A DNA stretch of 37,148 nucleotides from a bacterium. GTDB lineage: Bacteria > Patescibacteriota > Minisyncoccia > Minisyncoccales > RBG-13-42-11. Shown here one piece after another: positions 14,879 through 22,034 of this stretch (position 1 is the first letter of the stretch; every line of letters begins with the position of its first letter). Under the pieces are notes generated by a model. It searched no databases. It was not told where the DNA came from and was given only the letters and a program-made list of their open reading frames with translations. A program made the translations under genes and the position numbers. The stretch lies in NCBI GenBank assembly GCA_030646565.1, contig JAUSLA010000023.1, positions 1 to 37,148 of the forward strand, read 5' to 3'.

Positions 14879-14906
14879 GCCTGACTATTATTAGTTAGGC
14901 TCTTTT
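14879..14906 (+). terminator. Terminator of the ncRNA
   Basis: Stem GCCTGACTA / TAGTTAGGC (9 bp, one G-T pair) with loop TTAT, followed by TCTTTT. Confidence 0.8.
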
Positions 14907-14933
14907 ACATTAACCGACTTCTCTTCTCCCTCA

Positions 14934-14967
14934 ACAAAAAAACAATTCGTCAAGGAATTGTTTTTTT
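14934..14967. terminator. Bidirectional terminator between the ncRNA and rnpB
   Basis: Stem AACAATTC / GAATTGTT (14941-14948 / 14955-14962) flanked by an A run on the left and a T run on the right, so it gives a U tract in both directions. It ends rnpB on the minus strand and backs up the ncRNA terminator. Confidence 0.85.
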
Positions 14968-14969
14968 GT

Positions 14970-15404
14970 GTCCCAGCAAGTCTGTAAGCCGAATTCTGTA
15001 TCCTTCGTTCCGCTTCGCGGAACTCGGGATGGTGATTATCTATCTGGTCCCTCGATTACTCTCGGGATCAAGCGAGTTACCTTTTCAGGAAAATTCTAAG
15101 ATATAAAAACCCAGAACCTCCCGTTTACTCTTGCGCCCGATAAGGATTTAGCCGTTTCACTCCCAAGATTACTCTTGAGATTCGCCCTATTCCGCCTTAC
15201 GGCGGACGGGCGCCCGACGCCTTTCGGCGTCTAGGGCGTCACTGTTCGCACCTCTAGCCTTGCTCCATAAATTACAGAGTTTGCGCCGATGGATGTTATC
15301 CACTATCTTTTTAGATCCCGCTAAAAGCGGGAAATGAGTGTTCGGACTTTCCTCCCGACCAAATATTTATATTGGTATAGGGCAATCACCCGACTTACTG
15401 GGAC
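14970..15404 (-). ncRNA. rnpB: RNase P RNA (type A-like)
   Basis: The catalytic RNA that matures tRNA 5' ends. On the minus strand GGGAGGAAAGTCCGAACACT (the conserved GAGGAAAGTCC region) appears near the 5' end. AGAGGTGCGAACAGTGACG, GAGTGAAACGG and the 3' signature ACAGAATTCGGCTTAC follow in the right order. P1 pairs GTCCCAG at the 5' end with CTGGGAC at the 3' end, which sets the ends. It carries extra GC hairpins, including a half palindromic element just before the ACAGAATTCGG signature. Confidence 0.95.
15000..15031 (+). repeat. Half palindromic element inside rnpB
   Basis: CTTCG, GTTCCGCTTCGCGGAAC, CTCGG: the right half (linker, hairpin 2 and end) of the family. It is inserted between the conserved GATAATCACCAT and ACAGAATTCGG parts of RNase P RNA, where it would form an added stem. 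Confidence 0.75.
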
Positions 15405-15410
15405 AACTAT

Positions 15411-15439
15411 ATCTTATCAAAATATGTGGCCTTTGTCAA
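15411..15439 (-). promoter_or_regulatory. rnpB promoter
   Basis: Minus strand TTGACA (15434-15439), a 17-nt spacer, TAAGAT (15411-15416); transcription would begin near 15404, at the P1 helix. Confidence 0.85.
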
Positions 15440-15464
15440 ACTTTTTGTTTCTTGGCCTTTTTTC

Positions 15465-15493
15465 TTGTTTAACGTGGTAATTTAGATTAGAAT
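15465..15493 (+). promoter_or_regulatory. murJ-lepA promoter
   Basis: TTGTTT (15465-15470), 17-nt spacer, TAGAAT (15488-15493). It is divergent from the rnpB promoter, and is followed by AAAGGA before ATG 15511. Confidence 0.6.
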
Positions 15494-15510
15494 ACAAAGG
15501 ACTAATTGGT

Positions 15511-17151
15511 ATGCTTAACCGCGTTTTTAATCATAAAACTAAAACCGTTACTTTTGCCGCTGTTTTGCTTTTTTTATCCTCTGGAGTGAGCGCTCTTTTG
15601 GGATTGATAAGGGATAGATTGCTGGCTCATTACTTAGGAGCTGGAGCTGAAATGGATATTTACACAACAGCTTTCAGGATTCCAGACTTTGTCTACGGTA
15701 TTTTAATTATGGGAGGAATTTCAGCGGTTTTTTTGCCTATATTTTCTGAAGAATATAAAAAAAATACAAATGGGGCATGGGAGTTCGCCAATAATCTTTT
15801 GCACTGTTTTTTGATTTTACTTGTTTTAATCTGCGGAATCTTGTTTATTTTTGCCCCTTTTTTGATTAATATAATTGCTCCCGGCTTCTCTCCTCAGGCC
15901 AAAGAAACCACGGCTGTTTTGGCAAGAATAATGTTTTTAAGCCCGATTCTTTTCGGTCTAAGCAGTATTTTCTCCGGAGTATTGCATTATTTTAATCGGT
16001 TTTTAATTTATTCAATCGCTCCGATTTTATATAATATCGGCATAATTTTGGGAATTATTTTTTTTCTTCCGAAATTCGGATTAAAAGGTTTGGCTTTTGG
16101 CGTTATTTTGGGAGCTATTTTTTATTTTCTTTTGCAGATACCGGCCGCAAGATTTTCAGGATATAAATATAAGTTCATTCTGAATTTTGGAGACCCAGGA
16201 TTGAAAAAGGTCTTTAAGCTAATGCTTCCCCGGACGATTGGAGCCGCTGTCTATCATTTTAATCTCATAGCTGTTACCGCTATCGCTTCAACCATATCCA
16301 CCGGCTCCATTGCCATAGTTCTTTATTATTCCAACAACCTTCAGCAACTGCCAATAAGCTTGATCGGGGTTTCGTTCGCCTTAGCTGTTTTTCCGACTCT
16401 GTCGAAAATCGCTTCAGACGGATCGAAAGAAGAATTTTTTAAAAATTTTTCGTCGGTTTTTCGCCAGATTCTTTTTTTAATAATCCCGATCTCTGTTATG
16501 ATTTTTCTTTTAAGGGCCCAGCTGGTTCGGCTTATTTTAGGCACGGGCAACTTTGGCTGGACAGAAACCCGGCTTACTGCTGCTTCTCTCGGCATTTTTG
16601 CTCTCGGCATTTTTGCTTTAGCTTTTATTCCTTTTTTAGCCAGGGTCTTTTATTCTTTTCAGGACACAAAAACTCCTTTTTTAATCGGGTTGATTTCTAT
16701 GGTTTTCAATGTCGGGTTAAGCTTGTCTTTGGTTAGATTTCTGTCTTTCCCTAATTTTTTTCACGACTTTACCATAAATGTTTTGAAGCTTCATGGAATT
16801 GAAAATATCGCCGTTATCGGCCTTCCTTTGGCCCTTTCAATTTCAGGAATTTTCCAGTTTTTTTTGCTTTTACTTTTCTTGAAAATAAAAATAAAAAACT
16901 TAGCTTTTAGAGAGATTTTTCTTTCCGCTAAAAGAATTTTATTGTCTTCTTTTTTGATGGCTCTGGCAGTACTTCTTACTTTATATCTGGCAGCTAATAT
17001 TGTTGAATTGAAAACTTTTTTCGCCGTTTTTCTTCAGGCGTTATTGGCCGGCGCAGCCGGAATTATTGTTTATATTCTTCTTTCTTTCTTTTTGAAATCT
17101 CCGGAGCTAAAAACATTTAGAATATCAATCTTGGGCCAATTCCAAAAATAG
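15511..17151 (+). CDS. murJ: Lipid II flippase MurJ
   Basis: 546 aa, a polytopic membrane protein of the MOP superfamily with about 14 helices. It flips lipid-linked peptidoglycan precursor to the outer face of the membrane. Typical motifs: GLIRDRLLAHYLGAGAEMDIYTTAFRIPD near the N terminus (first 20 residues of this block are diagnostic), LARIMFLSPILFGLSS, and the LARVFYSFQDTKTPF block of the second half. Start ATG 15511 has AAAGGA 9 nt upstream. lepA begins 3 nt after its stop. Confidence 0.95.
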   Translation: MLNRVFNHKTKTVTFAAVLLFLSSGVSALLGLIRDRLLAHYLGAGAEMDIYTTAFRIPDFVYGILIMGGISAVFLPIFSEEYKKNTNGAWEFANNLLHCFLILLVLICGILFIFAPFLINIIAPGFSPQAKETTAVLARIMFLSPILFGLSSIFSGVLHYFNRFLIYSIAPILYNIGIILGIIFFLPKFGLKGLAFGVILGAIFYFLLQIPAARFSGYKYKFILNFGDPGLKKVFKLMLPRTIGAAVYHFNLIAVTAIASTISTGSIAIVLYYSNNLQQLPISLIGVSFALAVFPTLSKIASDGSKEEFFKNFSSVFRQILFLIIPISVMIFLLRAQLVRLILGTGNFGWTETRLTAASLGIFALGIFALAFIPFLARVFYSFQDTKTPFLIGLISMVFNVGLSLSLVRFLSFPNFFHDFTINVLKLHGIENIAVIGLPLALSISGIFQFFLLLLFLKIKIKNLAFREIFLSAKRILLSSFLMALAVLLTLYLAANIVELKTFFAVFLQALLAGAAGIIVYILLSFFLKSPELKTFRISILGQFQK

Positions 17152-17154
17152 GAG

Positions 17155-18966
17155 ATGGATAATATACGTAATTTTTGTATAGTCGCGCATATAGACCACG
17201 GAAAGTCCACTTTAGCTGACAGATTTTTAGAATTGACCAAAACTGTTTCAATTGAAAAAATGCGGCCGCAATTTTTAGATATGATGGATTTGGAGAGAGA
17301 GAAGGGGATAACAATCAAAATGCAGCCCGTAAGGATGGAGTATATCTTAAATAATAAACTTTACATCTTAAATTTAATAGACACTCCCGGGCACGTAGAT
17401 TTTTCTTATGAGGTTTCAAGGTCTTTGGCAGCTGTTGAAGGGGCAATTCTTTTGGTTGACGCAACTAAAGGAATTCAGGCCCAGACAATTGCTAATCTGG
17501 AATTGGCCCAAAAACAGAATCTGGTCATTATACCGACCATTAATAAAATTGATTCGGCCCAGGCCAGAATTGAAAGCGCGAGGACTGAATTGGCCGATCT
17601 TCTGAAGATTCCGGAAAACGATATTTTTTTGATTTCCGGAAAAATGGGAACCAATATTGAAGAGCTTCTAAAAGTTGTAATAGAAAAAGTTCCAAAACCC
17701 TCGGGCAGTTTTGACAAGCCGTTTAGGGCTTTAATTTTTGATTCAAAATACGATCCTTTCAAGGGCATTATCGCTTATGTGAGGGTGGTTGACGGGGAAA
17801 TAGGGGCGGGAGAAAAAATTTATTTAATCCAAACAAAAAGCTCGGGCGAAGTAAAAGATTTAGGATATTTTAGGCCCCAAATGGAAAAAGCCGGGCAATT
17901 AAAAGAGGGGGAAATCGGCTGGCTGGCGACAGGAATTAAAGAGCCGGGGAAAGTAATGATTGGAGACACTATTATCAATTATCAATTTTCTCCCCAAAAA
18001 AGCGGGATTCAAACGAAATTGGAAGTGTTGCCGGGATATCAGGCGCCAAAACCTATGGTATTTCTTAGCATTTATCCCGAAAACCCGAATGATTTTGACG
18101 TATTGAAAGACGGTTTGGAAAAATTACGGCTGACCGACGCCGCTTTATCTTTTAAACTGGAACATAAAGAGGCCCTGGGCCGTGGTTTTCAATGCGGATT
18201 TTTAGGTCTTTTGCACGCAGAAATTATTACCGAAAGGTTGAGAAGAGAATTTAATCTGGACTTGGTTTTGTCCACCCCTTCGGTTGTTTATAAAGTAATA
18301 ACAGAAGACGACAAAGAAATTTTTATATATACGCCAAGCGAATGGCCTGATCCCTCCAAAATAAAAGAATCCCAAGAGCTTTGGGCCAGATTGAAAGTTT
18401 TGGCCGAGATTAAATACTTGGGAAATGTTCAGGAACTTTTAAAAAATATTGAGTCCGTTTATATTGAGAGAGAGCATTTGGGCATAGAAAAATTTGAGCT
18501 GGTTTATGAAGTGCCCCTCCGGGAGATTATCAATAAAAATTTTTACGACCAGCTTAAAAGCGTTTCTCAAGGATTTGCCTCAATGAATTATGAAATTTTA
18601 GATTGGAGAAAATCGCGTCTGCAAAAACTGGATATTTTAATCGCGGGACAAAAAGAAGAAGCGCTTTCCAGGATTGTTTCTGAAAAAGAAGCCCAAAAGG
18701 CGGCACGGAGAACGGTTGAGAAATTAAAAGAGAACTTGCCCTCGCAATTGTACGCCGTCGCCATTCAGGCGGCAGTAGGCGGAACAATTATTGCGAGAGA
18801 AACAATATCAGCCAAAAGAAAAGACGTTATAGCTCCTCTTTACGGAGGAGACTACTCAAGAAAGAGAAAACTGCTGGAAAGGCAGAAAAAAGGCAAGAAG
18901 GAATTAAAAGAAAAAGGAAGAGTAAGAATTCCTCCAAAAGTATTTTTGGAATTATTCAGAGATTGA
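17155..18966 (+). CDS. lepA: Elongation factor 4 (LepA)
   Basis: 603 aa, full length. A ribosome-bound translational GTPase. G1 AHIDHGKSTL, G2 region KGITIKMQPV, G3 DTPGHVDFSYEV, G4 NKID, then domain II and EF-G-like domains III and V. The LepA-specific C-terminal domain ends with KRKDVIAPLYGGDYSRKRK. It is the second gene of the murJ operon; GGAG overlaps the MurJ stop/LepA start junction. Its stop codon is part of the next gene's -35 box. Confidence 0.97.
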   Translation: MDNIRNFCIVAHIDHGKSTLADRFLELTKTVSIEKMRPQFLDMMDLEREKGITIKMQPVRMEYILNNKLYILNLIDTPGHVDFSYEVSRSLAAVEGAILLVDATKGIQAQTIANLELAQKQNLVIIPTINKIDSAQARIESARTELADLLKIPENDIFLISGKMGTNIEELLKVVIEKVPKPSGSFDKPFRALIFDSKYDPFKGIIAYVRVVDGEIGAGEKIYLIQTKSSGEVKDLGYFRPQMEKAGQLKEGEIGWLATGIKEPGKVMIGDTIINYQFSPQKSGIQTKLEVLPGYQAPKPMVFLSIYPENPNDFDVLKDGLEKLRLTDAALSFKLEHKEALGRGFQCGFLGLLHAEIITERLRREFNLDLVLSTPSVVYKVITEDDKEIFIYTPSEWPDPSKIKESQELWARLKVLAEIKYLGNVQELLKNIESVYIEREHLGIEKFELVYEVPLREIINKNFYDQLKSVSQGFASMNYEILDWRKSRLQKLDILIAGQKEEALSRIVSEKEAQKAARRTVEKLKENLPSQLYAVAIQAAVGGTIIARETISAKRKDVIAPLYGGDYSRKRKLLERQKKGKKELKEKGRVRIPPKVFLELFRD

Positions 18967-18990
18967 CAAAATAAATACCCGTGCTATGCT
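18963..18990 (+). promoter_or_regulatory. Promoter overlapping the lepA stop codon
   Basis: TTGACA (18963-18968) uses the lepA TGA; 16-nt spacer; TATGCT (18985-18990). The leader then contains a GCGGCA/TGCCGC hairpin (about 19002-19023) and a GAAAGGGG Shine-Dalgarno-like run before ATG 19054. Confidence 0.7.
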
Positions 18991-19053
18991 ACGGGATGAA
19001 ATGCGGCAAATATCTTATGCCGCGAAAGCACCTTAAGAAAGGGGATAACAATC

Positions 19054-19671
19054 ATGGCAATGATGAGAGACGCAGTTCCAACTATGGATGCGGGACAGTT
19101 TGGCGAGTTTGTTGAAGCGGTGGTTAGGCAACTTTGGCCAACTATCAAAGACGCGGATCCCCAAAGGATTCGGAGACTGGTTAGGAATCCTGCAAAACTC
19201 AAAGGAATACTTAGAAAAGCCTTTCCCGGAGAACCTTCCAGTATTCTCGGCTGTCCCGTCATTGTTGACTACGAAGTGACCGTTGAGGAGGCAATAAGGC
19301 TCGGGGGCTATGACCGAGTTAATTCGTTTATTACATCTAAGAATTTCCCAACAGGTCGGAGAGGAATAGTTGAATTAGATATTGATCTTATGTGTATTAA
19401 TCGCCTAATCTCCACAAGAGATTTTTTTAAGGAAATCGGAGAAGTGTATCGTCAAGCCGAACTGCGAGAACTTCTTGCTCTGGGGGCTAAATATCCAAAC
19501 CTTCAAAGAGAATTTCCAATTGCCGGCCTTGGCTCTGTCTGGCAGTCTAAGAGCGGTCATCACCGAGTTTCGGTTCTTGATGGCAGTGACTCGGAGAGAG
19601 GACTAGACCTAGAGACTCTGGACGAGAGCGTTTGGCAACGGTATTGGCAGTTTGCCGTTGTTCGCAAGTAG
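19054..19671 (+). CDS. Hypothetical protein, 205 aa
   Basis: Soluble; no membrane helix or signal. It starts MAMMRDAVPTMDAGQFGEFV, has a charged helical first part (ADPQRIRRLVRNPAKLKGIL) and ends ERGLDLETLDESVWQRYWQF then AVVRK. I associate this ending with a multi-copy family of CPR hypotheticals, but no function is known to me. It stands alone with its own promoter and a strong terminator 30 nt after the stop. Base composition is more GC-rich than that of its neighbours. Confidence 0.8.
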   Translation: MAMMRDAVPTMDAGQFGEFVEAVVRQLWPTIKDADPQRIRRLVRNPAKLKGILRKAFPGEPSSILGCPVIVDYEVTVEEAIRLGGYDRVNSFITSKNFPTGRRGIVELDIDLMCINRLISTRDFFKEIGEVYRQAELRELLALGAKYPNLQREFPIAGLGSVWQSKSGHHRVSVLDGSDSERGLDLETLDESVWQRYWQFAVVRK

Positions 19672-19694
19672 CGCTTTGGTGTTCTTTAATCTGA

Positions 19695-19725
19695 AACCCG
19701 ATAAAAAGATTTATCGGGTTTTTTT
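19695..19725 (+). terminator. Strong terminator after the 205-aa gene
   Basis: Stem AACCCGATAAA / TTTATCGGGTT with a 4-nt loop, T7 tract overlapping the stem end. Confidence 0.95.
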
Positions 19726-19783
19726 CTTCGCCTTCAAAAACTGCTATTATTAAAAATAGTTAACAGACAAATTTGACAAAGGG

Positions 19784-19812
19784 TTGAAAAATCTATTCGC
19801 TTTGGCTAAAAT
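19784..19812 (+). promoter_or_regulatory. Promoter upstream of the DivIC-like gene
   Basis: TTGAAA (19784-19789), 17-nt spacer, TAAAAT (19807-19812). A second -35-like TTGACA lies at 19774-19779 but is too far from this -10. The leader would run through two palindromic elements. Confidence 0.6.
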
Positions 19813-19836
19813 AGAGGAGCGACAAGAAAGCCAACC

Positions 19837-19917
19837 ATGCTTAAAGCCACCAAAGAGACAAGAATAATCCAGATTATTTTTATAAATTTTCGCGACATAC
19901 ACCGAGCTTTCGCGTAG
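19837..19917 (+). CDS. Possible 26-aa leader peptide or gene remnant
   Basis: ATG 19837 lies about 20 nt after the predicted transcript start, with GAGGAG upstream (spacing too long for a good Shine-Dalgarno). The product would be MLKATKETRIIQIIFINFRD plus IHRAFA; the last residues come from the first palindromic element, which supplies the stop. It may be the start of a gene cut short by the element. Confidence 0.25.
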   Translation: MLKATKETRIIQIIFINFRDIHRAFA

Positions 19918-19958
19918 CGAAAGCGAAAGTTAAGATGAGGACGCAGTCCTCATCGCCT
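19900..19958 (-). repeat. Palindromic element, short form
   Basis: Reverse orientation: ACCGAG, hairpin 2 CTTTCGCGTAGCGAAAG, CGAAAGTTAAGA, hairpin 1 TGAGGACGCAGTCCTCA, TCGCCTA. Tandem with the next copy. Confidence 0.88.
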
Positions 19959-20009
19959 ACTCGAGCGAAGCGAAGAGTAAAGATGAGGACGCAGTCCTCA
20001 TCGCCTAAT
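19959..20009 (-). repeat. Palindromic element, tandem second copy
   Basis: Hairpin-1 half identical over 28 nt to the previous copy (AAGATGAGGACGCAGTCCTC and on through TCGCCTA), but hairpin 2 is replaced by CTCGAGCGAAGCGAAGAG. It ends 2 nt before the ATG of the DivIC-like gene. Confidence 0.85.
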
Positions 20010-20011
20010 CT

Positions 20012-20398
20012 ATGTTAGCAAAAAATACCGGAATTAAAAAGCAGCAAACCGGCCAGCCGATGCTATTTATAGCAATTGTCGGTATTTTAACAGCCGGTTT
20101 AATTGTTTTTCTGATTTTTGCCAATATTAAAATCAGTCAAAAAAGAACGGAATTAAAAGACAGAGTTGATTCGTTGAATAAAGAATTAACAGCGCTTAAC
20201 GAAGAAAAGAAAAAACTGGAAGAAGGAATAAATCAGGCCCAAAGCGATTTTTATTGGGAGGGCAAAGTAAGGGAACAGGGCTATAAGCAGCCCGGAGAAA
20301 AGACAGTGGTGGTTCTGCCTCCGGAAGGAAAAACAGGAACGTCTTCTACGGAACAAAAAAGTTTTTGGGGAAAAGTTTTAGAAAAAATAGGATTTTAG
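20012..20398 (+). CDS. DivIC/FtsB-like septum formation initiator
   Basis: 128 aa. Short cytoplasmic N terminus, one membrane helix (about 18-38, LFIAIVGILTAGLIVFLIFA), then a coiled coil (ISQKRTELKDRVDSLNKELT and onward to about 80). It closes with the family end REQGYKQPGEKTVVVLP, matching the A-R-E-x-x-x-x-x-x-P-G-E-x-x-V pattern. Such proteins form the FtsQ-L-B core that links divisome assembly to septal wall synthesis. tRNA-Gly starts 2 nt after the stop. Confidence 0.82.
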   Translation: MLAKNTGIKKQQTGQPMLFIAIVGILTAGLIVFLIFANIKISQKRTELKDRVDSLNKELTALNEEKKKLEEGINQAQSDFYWEGKVREQGYKQPGEKTVVVLPPEGKTGTSSTEQKSFWGKVLEKIGF

Positions 20399-20399
20399 G

Positions 20400-20470
20400 G
20401 CGGGCATAGTATAGCGGCAGTACGTAACCTTCCCAAGGTTGAAGTGTGGGTTCGACTCCCATTGCCCGCT
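20400..20470 (+). tRNA. tRNA-Gly (anticodon CCC)
   Basis: Acceptor GCGGGCA / TGCCCGC with discriminator T. Anticodon stem TAACC/GGTTG around loop TTCCCAA gives anticodon CCC (codon GGG). T arm TGGGTTCGACTCCCA. CCA is not encoded. Confidence 0.95.
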
Positions 20471-20489
20471 TATCTGCATTATATATTGT

Positions 20490-20563
20490 GCCGGAGTAGT
20501 TCAATGGCAGAACACTACTTTCGTAAAGTAGGAATGTGGGTTCGATTCCCACCTTCGGCTCCA
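20490..20563 (+). tRNA. tRNA-Thr (anticodon CGT)
   Basis: Acceptor GCCGGAG / CTTCGGC, anticodon stem CTACT/AGTAG with loop TTCGTAA giving CGT (codon ACG), T arm TGGGTTCGATTCCCA. A CCA follows the discriminator T in the DNA. Confidence 0.95.
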
Positions 20564-20565
20564 AA

Positions 20566-20595
20566 AAAATCTCCCGCTGCCACGGGAGATTTTTT
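20566..20595 (+). terminator. Terminator after the tRNA pair
   Basis: ATCTCCCG / CGGGAGAT stem, extended by A-T pairs, loop CTGCCA, T6 tract. It ends the DivIC-tRNA transcript. Confidence 0.92.
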
Positions 20596-20638
20596 ATCTT
20601 CTTTTCATTCCTCAAAAAAAATGTTATACTATTTTTAA

Positions 20639-20731
20639 AGTCCCGCAAAGCGGGGGAAGTCAAAGAACACGTTCGTGTTCTTTTCCACCCGTCGCCTTCA
20701 GCTAGGGTGAACGGAGTTCTCTTCGCCTTAG
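20639..20731. repeat. Mosaic of palindromic element parts upstream of prfB
   Basis: Contains AGTCCCGCAAAGCGGG (a hairpin 2), AGTCAAAGAACACGTTCGTGTTCTT (hairpin 1 of the GTCAAAGA subtype; 20646 onward) with TTCCACC, and the end GAGTTCTCTTCGCCTTA of a reverse copy. It appears to be copies nested or recombined with one another. Confidence 0.75.
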
Positions 20732-20738
20732 AAACAAT

Positions 20739-21861
20739 ATGGCAAATTTAAATTTTCAGATTGAAGCATTACAACAAAGACTCCTCATCGTTGAGGACCG
20801 TCTTTGACTTGGCCCAAAAACGCAAAGAATTTTCTAAATTGGAAAAAGAACTGCAAAATCCGGACATTTGGAAAGACAGAGAAAAGGCGGTAAAATTCAG
20901 CCAGAGAGCATCTCAAATCCAAGAAGAGCTCGGCCAACTGGATGAATTAAAAAAGGAGCTTAGCGACATAAAAGATATAATAAGCTCGGCAAACGAATCG
21001 GAGAGAGAGTCTTTTCTTGAGGACTTTGAGAAGAAATTGAAAAACGCAGAACTTAGGATTTTTCTTTCCGGCAGATACGACAAGGGAAACGCTATTTTGT
21101 CAATTTATTCAGGAGCCGGCGGCCAGGACGCCCAAGATTGGGCAGCGATGTTGTTTAGAATGTACGAAAGATATTGCGGGAAATCCGGTTTTCAGGTAAA
21201 AATATTGCATCAGTCCTTCAGCGGCGAAGGAGGGGGGCCGGAAGGAAGGATTGGTATTAAATTAGCCACTTTTGAAATAAAAGGAAAATACGCTTTCGGC
21301 TTTTTGAAAAAAGAAAATGGAGTCCACAGGTTGGTCAGGATTTCTCCGTTTTCAGCCCAGTCTTTAAGACATACTTCATTCGCGCTGGTAGAAGTTCTGC
21401 CCGAATTGTCGGAAGATGAAGAATCGGAAATAAAAATTAAACCAGAGGAATTAAGGGTAGATACTTTCCGGTCTTCTGGCCCCGGCGGCCAGAATGTCAA
21501 CAGAAGAGAATCGGCAGTAAGGATAACCCATCTGCCAACCGGAATTGCCGTTGCCTGCCAGGTGGAAAGAACGCAGGGGCAGAATAAAGCAAAAGCAATG
21601 AAAATTCTGTTGGCAAAGCTCTACCAATTAAAAGAAGAAAAGACAAAAAAAGAGCTAAAAGAGATTAAAGGAGAGTTAATGTCAGCCAGCCCCCACACCA
21701 AAATTGGTGTGGGGGCCAGCTGGGGAAACCAGATAAGGTCTTATGTTTTGCATCCATACAAACTGATTAAAGATTTAAGAAGTAACTTTGAAACCTCCGA
21801 TGTGGAAGTTGTTTTGGACGGCGATTTAGACGAGTTTATTGCGGCCGAAGTTAAACTTTAG
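20739..21861 (+). CDS. prfB: Peptide chain release factor 2 with programmed +1 frameshift
   Basis: RF2 ends translation at TGA and TAA. The gene starts at ATG 20739 and reads 22 codons to CTT TGA (stop at 20805-20807). A +1 shift skipping T20805 continues as GAC TTG GCC through the rest, giving about 374 aa. The slippery CTT-TGA-C matches the classical site, and GAGGA just upstream can act as the stimulating Shine-Dalgarno. RF2 motifs: SPF in VRISPFSAQSLRHTSF, the catalytic GGQ in SSGPGGQNVNRRES, and IRSYVLHPYK near the end. A 26-bp palindrome (21690-21715) adds SPHTKIGVGA before the conserved WGNQIRSYV. Confidence 0.95.
20802..20808 (+). promoter_or_regulatory. prfB: RF2 programmed frameshift site
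   Basis: CTT TGA C, preceded by GAGGA at 20793-20797. When RF2 is scarce the ribosome pauses at TGA and slips +1, so RF2 controls its own synthesis (established in E. coli). The same protein sequence resumes exactly one base later. Confidence 0.93.
21685..21720. repeat. 26-bp perfect palindrome in prfB with GCCAGC flanks
   Basis: CCCCCACACCAA - AA - TTGGTGTGGGGG (21690-21715), bounded on both sides by GCCAGC (21685-21690 and 21715-21720), partly overlapping the palindrome. The flanks look like a target-site duplication. It does not share sequence with the main family. Confidence 0.8.
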
Positions 21862-21919
21862 GTCAAAGAGATTTGCGTTCTCTTTTCCATCTTCGCTTTC
21901 GCTACACGAAAGCTCGGTA
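21861..21919 (+). repeat. Palindromic element, short form (GTCAAAGA subtype)
   Basis: GGTCAAAGAG, hairpin 1 with ATTTGCGT centre (imperfect), TTCCATCTTCG, hairpin 2 CTTTCGCTACACGAAAG, CTCGGTA. It begins at the prfB stop codon. Confidence 0.85.
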
Positions 21920-22019
21920 GGCGACGAGGACTGCGTCCTCGTCTTCATCTACCCGAGCAGAGCGAAGGGTGGAGAAGAACGAAAGTTCTTCGACTCGTTC
22001 CGCTTTGCGGGACTTGGTA
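21920..22019 (+). repeat. Palindromic element, long form (reference copy)
   Basis: The best-preserved long form: GGCGA; GAGGACTGCGTCCTC; TCTTCATCTA; CCCGAGCAGAGCGAAGGG; TGGA; GAAGAACGAAAGTTCTTC; GACTCG; TTCCGCTTTGCGGGA; CTTGGTA. I used it to recognise the copies inside genes. Confidence 0.92.
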
Positions 22020-22034
22020 ATAAATTAAAACTCG

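Larger units (their letters stand above)
14684..14906 (+). ncRNA. Structured ncRNA of unknown identity (about 223 nt)
   Basis: Bounded by a perfect promoter and a terminator, with no downstream gene on the same strand. It contains several clean hairpins: GCATTT-TTG-AAATGC, TTCCCTC/GAGGGAA, GGGGGCGC/GCGCCTCC and AGCGAGC-TTCT-GCTCGCT. Near the 5' end an ideal Shine-Dalgarno AAGGAGGTG (14696-14704) precedes a TTG-started 14-codon frame (14711-14755). The later CCTCC could pair with that Shine-Dalgarno. I do not see the SRP tetraloop motif, a tRNA-like end of tmRNA, or RNase P motifs. A 6S-like role is possible from its size, but the structure does not make it evident. Confidence 0.65.

Noticed and set aside
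14684-14906. Considered SRP RNA or tmRNA as the identity of the ncRNA.
   Set aside because: No GGAA-type SRP loop motif with its conserved flanks, and no tRNA-like ends or tag frame ending in AA-rich codons.
20346-20663. Minus-strand frame of about 105 codons.
   Set aside because: It runs antisense through both tRNAs; its protein-like motifs are tRNA sequence read as codons.
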